This document shows, piece by piece, positions 56,584 through 64,000 of a DNA stretch of 64,000 bases; position 1 is the stretch's first letter; the number at the start of each line of letters is the position of its first letter. The notes under the pieces were generated by a model, which was given only the letters and a program-made list of their open reading frames with translations, did no database searches and was not told the DNA's origin. Source of the stretch: Saposhnikovia divaricata (lineage: Eukaryota > Streptophyta > Magnoliopsida > Apiales > Apiaceae); contig CM071600.1 of assembly GCA_036435485.1 (NCBI GenBank), forward strand, positions 159,662,546 through 159,726,545, given 5' to 3'. The position numbers and the translations under genes are program-made.

Positions 56584-57063
56584 ACGAGTCACTGACTTCT
56601 TTTTCGGCCCACCGGCCTTCCTCCCCGCAGCTCCTTTCTTCACTTTTCCGGCACCTGAGGCAAGAGCCTTTTGTTGTTCGATTGTACTGCGGTAAATATG
56701 AGATTGTCTTTCATCATTCTGGCCTGCTCCCGGAACGGATACACGGGGAGCAAAATGCAACGCCAATGCCAAACTGATCTCTCTGTCACTCTTTGTTTTT
56801 CCATCGTCATAAGATGCTTTGATTTTCTCACTAGCTAAAACAGAATGAATTATCAAATTTCCATCTATCTTCACAAGCTTGTCATTTCTTGGAACATACA
56901 ATGACGCAACAAGAGGGTCACTAGCATTTCCTGAACTAGCAAACTCGTCAGAACCAGAATGCTTCATATTTGGCTCTGCTCCTCCACCAAGATCCTTCCA
57001 AGCATCAAATTTCTTATCCGAACCTTTAGCTCCATACTCATGATTAGTTCCATTGACCATCAA
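56560..57063 (-). CDS. Chimeric ORF: unknown N-part fused to histone H2A start
   Basis: A 167-codon open frame from ATG at 57063, the first long frame after the 5' LTR and primer site. Residues 1-130 (MVNGTNHEYGAKGSDKKFDA; VPRNDKLVKIDGNLIIHSVL; SLALALHFAPRVSVPGAG) are of unknown origin. Residues about 137-160 are the basic N-terminal tail of plant histone H2A (GKVKKGAAGRKAGGPKKKSV and TRS). The H2A fold itself is missing: after TRS the frame enters EBF sequence out of frame and stops after TIAGEL. The frame has no disruption. Whether it is translated is unknown. Confidence 0.7.
   Translation of the reverse strand: MMVNGTNHEYGAKGSDKKFDAWKDLGGGAEPNMKHSGSDEFASSGNASDPLVASLYVPRNDKLVKIDGNLIIHSVLASEKIKASYDDGKTKSDREISLALALHFAPRVSVPGAGQNDERQSHIYRSTIEQQKALASGAGKVKKGAAGRKAGGPKKKSVTRSTIAGEL
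56584..56652 (-). pseudogene. Captured histone H2A N-terminal tail
   Basis: A 23-codon piece: GKVKKGAAGRKAGGPKKKSV then TRS. It matches the start of plant H2A up to just before the usual KAGLQFPVGR. Flanked directly by unknown sequence upstream and EBF downstream, with no introns. Confidence 0.85.
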
Positions 57064-57499
57064 AATCCTCTAGTGACGCTGATCATAAACTCCATTACCA
57101 ATATATCCAGACCCACCAGATATCGCATCTCAAATCCCACCATATCTTACATTTACCAAAGGAACTAATCCTCCAGACAACAACATAAAACAATATGCCC
57201 AGAAAGTTAACACTCGCAACCTTCTTAGTTTTACTTTTACCTACATCACCTTCCTGTACTCATCCTTAGGACACGGATCTTGAGACATATATGACTAGTG
57301 AGCATGCACACTAGCAGATAATACATAGCGCACCTCATATGAATATGTCAACAACTAAATAGAGATACTCCAAAACTTAACCAAAAAATTTTCAGTAAGA
57401 CAAAATATCAAACACTTGGCGAAAATGAAGAACAAAGGATAAAAACTCAAGAACTAAATCAACAATGGCGGAAACAAACCGAACGAGGTCCTCGAGAAT

Positions 57500-57516
57500 C
57501 GCCCGCTCTGATACCA
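57500..57516 (-). other. Primer-binding site, initiator-Met tRNA type
   Basis: On the minus strand TGGTATCAGAGCGGGCG directly follows the 5' LTR. TGGTATCAGAGC is the classical plant copia-type primer site. Confidence 0.9.
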
Positions 57517-57875
57517 TGTTAATTTTAGACTCTAAACAAACTGCAAGATTTAAACTAAGAACTTGAGAATAATGAAACAAGGAATATGTACAAACGGAGA
57601 GAACATTAGGAACTACATTGTATTAAGTTGTGGTGATTAAAAATGAGAAATACATATGATACTTTATACTAATCTATCAGCTACATCTGACCACGAAAAC
57701 AGGGAACTAGCATCTGATTTTCCTCCACTAATAGCCCTGGTTTTCCTCCACGATTTACTTAACTTGTTTCCTAAACTCCTTAAATCACTCCACTAATTTC
57801 TTGACCTGGTCAAGGCTACTATTTCTAATTAATTTATTTATAATAAGTTTAGATTAATTGGATAAAGTTCCAACA
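57517..57875 (-). repeat. 5' LTR of small LTR element
   Basis: 359 bp, nearly identical to 54263-54621; on the plus strand TGTTAATTTTAGAC to AGTTCCAACA, followed by the ATTCT target duplicate. Confidence 0.93.
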
Positions 57876-58781
57876 ATTCTTACCCGGTATCCTACTCCTT
57901 TTACTATGACCTTGATGGTCTCATCAATTTCTAAAACTTTATGTGTGTGTATGCAGAGTTTAGGGGTATAAAACTTACCATTCTCCATCTTGATGTCACA
58001 GTCAGACATGAGCTGACCCTAGTCAGCTATGATTTGTAGCCACGTTTCTTTATTCCATGCAAAGATTGGGAGACCGTCACAGTAGATCCAAGCAGTTCTT
58101 GGGATTACAGTGTCCAACAGAAATACTTCCTTTAGGTTAACGAAGAAAAAATCTAAGGCATCCTTACCTTGATGTTTCATTTCTAGATCTTCAAATGTTA
58201 TGAGGAATTTGACTTGAGAAATCACTTTAGTGGATATAAAGGATATCCATTCGCTGAGTATTTTTTCAATGAGTATGTCTGCGCTCGTTGGCTCCTCCGT
58301 TGTTCCTATCATAGACGGACATTATTTTATAATTTGATTCCCTTACATGACCTTTGATGGTTCTGAATGTTGGCTGTGGGTGATCCTCGGGCTGTGGGCG
58401 CATCTGTTCAGTAGCTCTGTTTTTTATTTTGAGTAGAGTTTCTAAAGGGGTTGTTGACTTGCTTAGCGAAGTATTGTTACGAGCGAGTTTAACCATCAGT
58501 TTGTAGCCCATGAAGATTCTTTGATTGTAATCCTCAATTAGTGATTCAACTGAATCACTTCCCAGCACCTTCATGAATCCAATCCTATAGTTGTTCTTGT
58601 CACGTTTCTTAGTTAGTAAAATGTCCCTTATGACCCTTTTCTTGTTGAAGAACATCCATATCTCGTTTGTGTTTACTTGTGGTGGCAAGTTATGAATCAT
58701 GACCGAGAGTTTGGTTGAGCTTCTAGGATTTGGTGGGATATCTATATCTCGACCACTGTCTTGTTTGTTGTTGGATTTCAC
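57876..58781 (-). pseudogene. LINE ORF1, N-terminal RRM part
   Basis: From ATG at 58781 the minus strand encodes an RRM-type RNA-binding domain (KLSVMIHNLPPQVNTNEIW, then KNNYRIGFMKVLGSDSVES), matching ORF1 of plant L1-like LINEs. After a stop near 58267 a second open stretch 58312-58019 continues with EWISFISTKVISQVKF and VIPRTAWIYCDGLPIFAWN, and then ETIKVIVKGVGYRV up to the LTR-element insertion at 57876. The insertion and at least two frame breaks inactivate it. Confidence 0.85.
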
Positions 58782-58799
58782 GACCTCTGCGTAATGCCC

Positions 58800-59190
58800 T
58801 CCCTTCTAAAATCTATATACTCTTAAAGTGTAATGAGGAATTTACCCAATGGGTAAAAAAATTTACCCATGACCCATCTTTTGTACTAAAATCATGCTAT
58901 TTTGGTAAGTATCCACGGATAATCCATTTACCCACCCAATATTTTACCCATTTGTTATTATATCTTTCCATAATCTATTTGAATTTCAAAAAAATCAGTT
59001 ACGGAAATTATATCTCAATCAAAATTTCCATAATTTTCTCAATCGATTTATTCATCCTTGATTTTCAACAGTCGTTACTTTAATCCTTTTTTGAAATACC
59101 TACTGAAACCCTAACGATTTCTCATCTCCAGTTTCATGGATTAAGCGTTTCATCACAATCTTCTGCAAAATCTTAATATATAATTGTTCG
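58800..59190 (+). other. Upstream region of the 59191 gene
   Basis: AT-rich, with several TTACCCA words near 58845-58960. CCCTAACGATTTCTCATC near 59108 resembles a plant 5' UTR. No unambiguous TATA box. Confidence 0.4.
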
Positions 59191-60763
59191 ATGGATTCTC
59201 TAACAAATTCTTCATCAGGTGCTTAATCCATTCTTTCATTCTTTGTGTTAATTTATTATTATATAATAATGATTGTTATATGTTGCTATTTATCTTTGTA
59301 ATCATCCAGGTAAAAAACGTCATGTGCGTGGTCAAAATTTCGAAACAATCTTGGGAACCATTAATAATGATGAAAATCAAGGTATTTCTGAATTTGAAAG
59401 GCATGACTGAAATCTTCAGTAACTGTTTGACGTCCATGTGTTCCTTTGAATATAGGTACAAAACGTCGAGTTCGTGGAAAGAATGTGGATAAACTATTGT
59501 CAAGTAAGGTTACCGATCATACATTAAAACCTATTTCTGAACTAGTAGTTTATGCCACAAACACTTCCCATGGTATATCTTTGTCATTTGTTTTTTTCTT
59601 ATTTGCCAAAGTTTCATATTTTCCCATAATATGTATTGATGTTAACAATCTTTGATTTGTTGTTTTCAATTATTAGTCGACTGTGGACCTGGCTTACAGC
59701 AACAAATTCATTCTGCTTCTTTAAATAATAAAGAGAATTGTAGTCCTAATTTACCAGAAAATAGGACGAGATCAAGACAACTGCCACAAAGTATACTTCA
59801 AATTCCTGTTGCTCTTTATTATTTACAATTCTTCCTATTTTTTTGCCAGCAGGAAGCGCACGTCTTCACTATGCTGCATATGGCCGAAATGCAGTGTTGC
59901 CAAGTATGATTTTTTTAGTTTTTGTTATAATTATTTTATCCACTATTGTTGGTCGTACATGATCTTTTGCAGCATTATAGATATAAGGTGCAAAGGGAGC
60001 CAGTCTGATGGTAGTAATTGCGAACGGGTATGCATTCTAGCTATACTCACTACCCTTTCTTTTCTAAGCAAGTTGCAATTTTCCACAGACACGGGTTACT
60101 AATAACCTAGGAAAGAATAATTTCAGAAATAACAATAGAGAAAACATGTTTCTTGATGTAAGTCTGGTCTAAAATTTATGGAAAGCAGTTAGCTAGCCTT
60201 TAGCTCTTTAGTTTATGGGATTCTTTATTTGTCAAGTATACGGCATTGAACCGAAAAAAGAGTCGAGTTAGTGATACAGATTATATCAGCTTTTTTATAT
60301 CATTCAGGAAATTCTTAGAACTTCCCAGATTTTTCAAAAGCTTTCACCGGTACAAGCATATACACCAGCACCTGTGGTTGTAGATGTTCTTAAATAGTTA
60401 TTTTATAATGTCATATAAGCACTTTTTGATGATATGTTCTCAACCTGATTATTTGCAAGGAGACAAGATTAGGAGGTGTGACAACCGAAACAAGTGGATA
60501 GTTTATATTCTCCGGCCCCAGTTTGACTACTTTATTTGTTAGCATATTTTTTATGAGATTGTCGCAGTTTGTGCGTATTAGTAGCTACTACTTTCAGGAG
60601 TTTTGAGTGTAGTCATAGGTTGTTTCTTTTTGTCAGGTTTTATGTATATCTTTTATAGAAATCTGTTACCAATGGATCATAGACTTTTGTTAGTTCTACC
60701 AGCATACCTTCAAAGCCAACGCACGACGCACAATTAATCTGTTGAAACAACTTCATGGACCAG
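59191..60763 (+). CDS. Unrecognised multi-exon gene, at least nine exons
   Basis: Nine consecutive segments with GT..AG borders join in one frame: 59191-59218 (ATG), 59310-59381, 59456-59572, 59677-59790, 59853-59903, 59981-60027, 60089-60157, 60308-60349, 60703-60763. Exons 2 and 3 both start with a basic motif, GKKRHVRGQNFETIL and GTKRRVRGKNVDKLL, so they look duplicated. Later pieces read NKENCSPNLPENRTRSRQLP, SARLHYAAYGRNAVLP and ANARRTINLLKQLHGPG. The product is basic, Asn/Ser-rich and probably disordered or nucleic-acid binding. The 3' end is not fixed; exon-like 61098-61165 and 61445-61503 (ending TAG) may continue it. It may be a host gene or the N-terminal part of a Helitron-type helicase gene, which can start with similar basic repeats. 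No known domain. Confidence 0.5.
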
Positions 60764-63700
60764 GTACATTAGCCGTTATTGTGCGACATTTTTAAAGTTC
60801 TGTTTTTTCTTAAAGCATTCTTTGTTTTGCCAGTATCTGAATGGTTTGGTCACAAAAATTTTGTATATGTTTTGAAATTTATCCTGCTTTTTCTTTTTGG
60901 GTAGACAAAAATTTTGTATATGTTTTCAAATGTTATGTAGACAATCTGATTTTCGGAGGGGAGGGAAAGTATGTATTTCGTAGACACCGCACCTGATGTT
61001 TTGACAGTTCTCAAGTCTGCAGATTAATCAATTACTGCTGTTCATGAATTCCTAATATCCTACTTAAGCATCTGTTCTTAAATAATGGTTTTAGTAGTGG
61101 TCCTGGTATTCATACTGGTTCTGGCAAGAAAATTTTCCTCCCTGACAAATGTATGAAGACACCAGGTGCTGAAAAAAGTATAGTACAATGTTGCACCTAA
61201 AGAATTGATGTAGTTTTTTAGCAAAATTTGAGTAAAAAGTGTTTCTGATTAATATTTTATTGATGCTTCATATGCCTCTGAGGTTATTACTAAATTGCGT
61301 ATTATATATAAATATTTTTTCGTAGTTTTAAAATAATCATATTGTACCAATATTCATTATTTGCTACTTTATCAAGTTTGTGTTTGTGTGTACATGCATA
61401 AAAATATTCTTTTTTTTTACTTCTGCATATCTTTAAATAAGCAGGAGGACATTCTCAGAGCAAGCCAGATCCCAATTTAAGATATCGGAAGGAAATGGCA
61501 TAGCATGCAACTCCCAAAGCAAGCATTATTTATTTTTGGTGCACCATTTGCAATTTTACTTCTAATAAGGTATATTCGTAAGACACTTGAATGTGTTTAA
61601 TATAACTTAATCGTCAAATGTCTACATATTAGGTATCACTAAAATTTGTCTGCATGGCTGCGGTGTCTTAGCTCTTTGTTAGTAGCCAAGTGACCTTTAA
61701 TCCAGGGCCCTGAAATGCTGTGGCAAAAAACTTCCCGTGTAAATAAGAGATCATATAGATAGACTTGCACGTATTGTATGCATGTTAATAAATTAATAAA
61801 TCATGCCCGTCGTATCTTAAATATAACTTATATTGTGTGCTTATCAAGACACTTCGTAGATATATGAATAACTTTGAATTGTTCCTGATGCTATACACAA
61901 GCTTCGCCGCTTCTAAAAATCAAAAGTAAGCCTACTTTTATTACTAATAAACTTCCTTGATACAGTGACGCAATATTTGCTCATTACGGCAGTTTTTACA
62001 TTAAGTTAAGACTCTAAAAATACTAGATTTTTGATTCAGATAGTGTTGTACTCAAGTTATCATAATGTTGTAGTTTATATCTTAGCGAGACAACCTACAC
62101 TTCTAATATTTCATTTACTCTGATTGTGAAAATTTTCTATAAATATTATATTGTTTTCTCGGATAAATTCACTGATGATAGAGTGTCCATGTTTGATGGA
62201 AATGAATTATCGAGCATATTCACTTGCGCGGCGCACATCGTATCAACTTTTTTAAGGTAAGAGATTATTTTAAAGGCTACTTTTGTTTTGGATTTTAAAA
62301 TTGAAAAGTCTTGATAATAACATCATCGACATATTGTCGTGGTGGCATATCCTCCTTTTTTTGCCTTTACATTTGCTCTTTGCACTAGAGTATTCAACAA
62401 ATGTAAGAAAAATTATTGAAAATCTCATATATCTGGTCTAATTGCATGTTATTATTAGTATCATTATGTTTATATATTTATTAGAGAAATAATCACATTT
62501 GCTCTTTTGTGAATATTATTACATGGCCACACACTTTTTCAGATAAGGAGGCTTAAATAGTTACGTAAATTGCAGAGGAGATTTTGTTGTAGTAGATATT
62601 TGGGTGTCCCCCAAAAAGAATGGAAATGTGAATGCTTGAAAATAAAATCGTGCACGAAACGGCATTTAGTTCGCCTTAAAAGGTACAATCAATTGTCTAT
62701 TTATGGAATATTTTTCAGTTATACAATCTACTTTAGTTGTTGGGAGGAGTCGGGGTGCTTTGTTCCTTTTAAGCTGTTTTGACTTTTTTTAAGTTAGTGT
62801 TATTCATTCCATGGCTTTTCTAAAGTTAGGCCACCTTCTAAACTGAGGCTGCCAATGACCATAATAAGTATGTCGTAGAGAATCTGGTGAATGATGCTTA
62901 TAGAGCTACTGAAGATGAATGTATGTGTCAAAGTGATTGTTTTCCTTTTTACTCTCAGAAATTGATATCTTACATCTATTTCAAAATAATTTTGTAGGGT
63001 GCTGACGTTTGAGCAACATATTATGACTTATATGTTATCATGCAAGTATTTTCTTCTTGATGAACCAGCATTTTCATCTGATATAATGAATGTACTTTCT
63101 TTTTGGTCTATTGCATATATCATCTACTAATGCAGAACACTATATAAACTACTAGATGTCTTGCAATACCCGAGGCTTTATTATATTCCTATTTGATTGG
63201 TGAAGGCTAAGTTTTGGAAAAATATAATAGAATCCTGCTCGGATCCAGAGGCATCCAGGTGTTTTAGCTCAAGTGAAGCCTGATAAGTACTTTGGTGCTG
63301 CCTAAGAGAAAGAGAGAGCACACATTATTATGAATCGCTGGCTCTAAAAAAGCGATTTAAAGAACTAAAAAAATGATCTGCAAGTGTAAGATCCCAGATC
63401 GATGCAAAATATCAAGTCCGTGGGTCAAGACTTTGTGGAGCAAAATGTATTATTTATTTGGAAGCTGGACTACTCCGGTCTGTATATTTCTAATGAGTAC
63501 TTTTGATAACTAACATTGAATTTCTATGATATGTTTCTAGCATCGATAATCTACAATATCAGCGGGACGGTATTAGACAGTAATCTTCTAATATCGTTAA
63601 TAATGTTACAAGTGTAAGATAACATCTGACCAGAGCTCCGGATTGCTTAATTTACCAGCAAGAAATCTGATTCTATTTCGAAATTTGTACTATCTCACCT

Positions 63701-64000
63701 TTTAGCCAAGCTTTAAGCATCTTTTATAGCCATAGCTTCCCTCATATTTGAATTCACCTTGCCCGACTTGCAAAATTGGTGTCCTGCGATCAGTTTGTCT
63801 TGATAATAGTTGCATCTGCATTAATTTTGAGAGTGCCCATAGCTGGCTTTACCCACTATATTTGACCTTCATTTTGATATGGCATCTGCATTTATGTTGC
63901 AGTTTGTTATAAACACTTCGCACCGCCTAGCACCCCGATCATCATGTGCCACTGCAGCCTATAGAAGCACGTGTTAGAGATCTTCATGTGCTCTTGAATT
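60764..64000. other. AT-rich region, possible 3' exons, otherwise nothing
   Basis: 61098-61165 (GPGIHTGSGKKIFLPDK before ACCAG|GT) and 61445-61503 (HSQSKPDPNLRYRKEMA, stop) join each other in phase, but not directly to 60763. 62575-62780 has an open plus-strand frame with Cys-rich sequence, no family. The window end 63903-63978 may hold a short open segment after TTGCAG. No transposon termini recognised. Confidence 0.4.

Larger units (their letters stand above)
54263..57875 (-). mobile_element. Small LTR retrotransposon carrying fused host gene fragments
   Basis: LTRs of 359 bp (54263-54621, 57517-57875) differ at only about two sites. The target duplication ATTCT is perfect (54258-54262 and 57876-57880). 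On the minus strand the 5' LTR is followed by TGGTATCAGAGCGGGC, an initiator-Met tRNA primer site, and the 3' LTR is preceded by GATTAAGGGGGAGAT, a polypurine tract. The 2.9 kb interior has no gag or pol. It carries, in the element's sense orientation, an unidentified ORF fused to the N-terminus of histone H2A, then the C-terminal LRRs of an EIN3-binding F-box protein. The pieces are intronless, so template switching with cellular mRNAs during reverse transcription is the likely source. Confidence 0.93.
50540..58790 (-). mobile_element. Plant L1-type LINE, split by an LTR element
   Basis: A minus-strand non-LTR retrotransposon with ORF1 (RRM, basic tail) and ORF2 (endonuclease, RT). ORF1 is interrupted by the LTR element 54263-57875. 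The 3' end (zf-RVT part, poly-A) is missing where it abuts the UGT pseudogene near 50540. The 5' end lies near 58790. Excluding the inserted element it is about 4.6 kb. No target-site duplication could be set. Confidence 0.88.

Overview
The window is plant nuclear DNA, most likely from a eudicot with a large, repeat-rich genome. It is AT-rich and dominated by nested plant transposons: Athila-like and Tat-like Ty3/gypsy elements, CACTA DNA transposons, a plant LINE whose ORF1 carries an RRM, and a small LTR element with an initiator-Met tRNA primer site. Fragments of recognisable plant genes sit inside the transposons: an SRG1-like dioxygenase, plastid acetyl-CoA carboxylase alpha-CT, RLCK/BSK kinases, glycyl-tRNA synthetase, an NHL-repeat protein, EBF1/2, histone H2A and a UGT75-like glycosyltransferase. 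No species call is possible. I see no intact, recognisable host gene and no rRNA, tRNA or CRISPR.

Layout. 1-10390: an Athila-like LTR retrotransposon on the plus strand. Its 5' LTR is cut by the window edge. It has one intact gag-protease ORF and no reverse transcriptase or integrase. 10391-19337: AT-rich spacer with short local duplications and a weak set of possible minus-strand exons. 19338-24399: a non-autonomous CACTA element carrying fragments of at least four host genes. 24400-26144: spacer. 26145-35272: a roughly 530 bp MITE split by a complete Tat-like LTR retrotransposon (26657-35239, minus strand, TSD ATTGT). 35453-39887: a second gene-carrying CACTA element with a perfect TAG duplication. 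39888-40337: a possible copia-type LTR/leader fragment. 40338-47536: a second, rearranged Tat-like element (TSD AAAGT). 47537-50540: spacer, a LINE scrap, a short tandem repeat and a broken UGT gene. 50540-58790: a minus-strand LINE whose ORF1 is split by the youngest LTR element (54263-57875, TSD ATTCT), which carries an intronless fusion of host gene fragments. 58800-64000: low-copy-looking DNA with an unrecognised gene of at least nine phase-compatible exons from 59191.

LTR divergence counted by eye gives an insertion order: Tat-like element 2 is oldest (several percent), then Tat-like element 1 (about 15 of 511 bp), the Athila-like element (about 28 substitutions in 2.1 kb) and the small LTR element (about 2 of 359 bp). 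The dominant theme is capture and shuffling of host gene pieces by three separate mobile elements of two classes. Intact Tat-family copies elsewhere would have to supply enzymes for the damaged Tat copies, and Athila copies for the gag-PR-only element.
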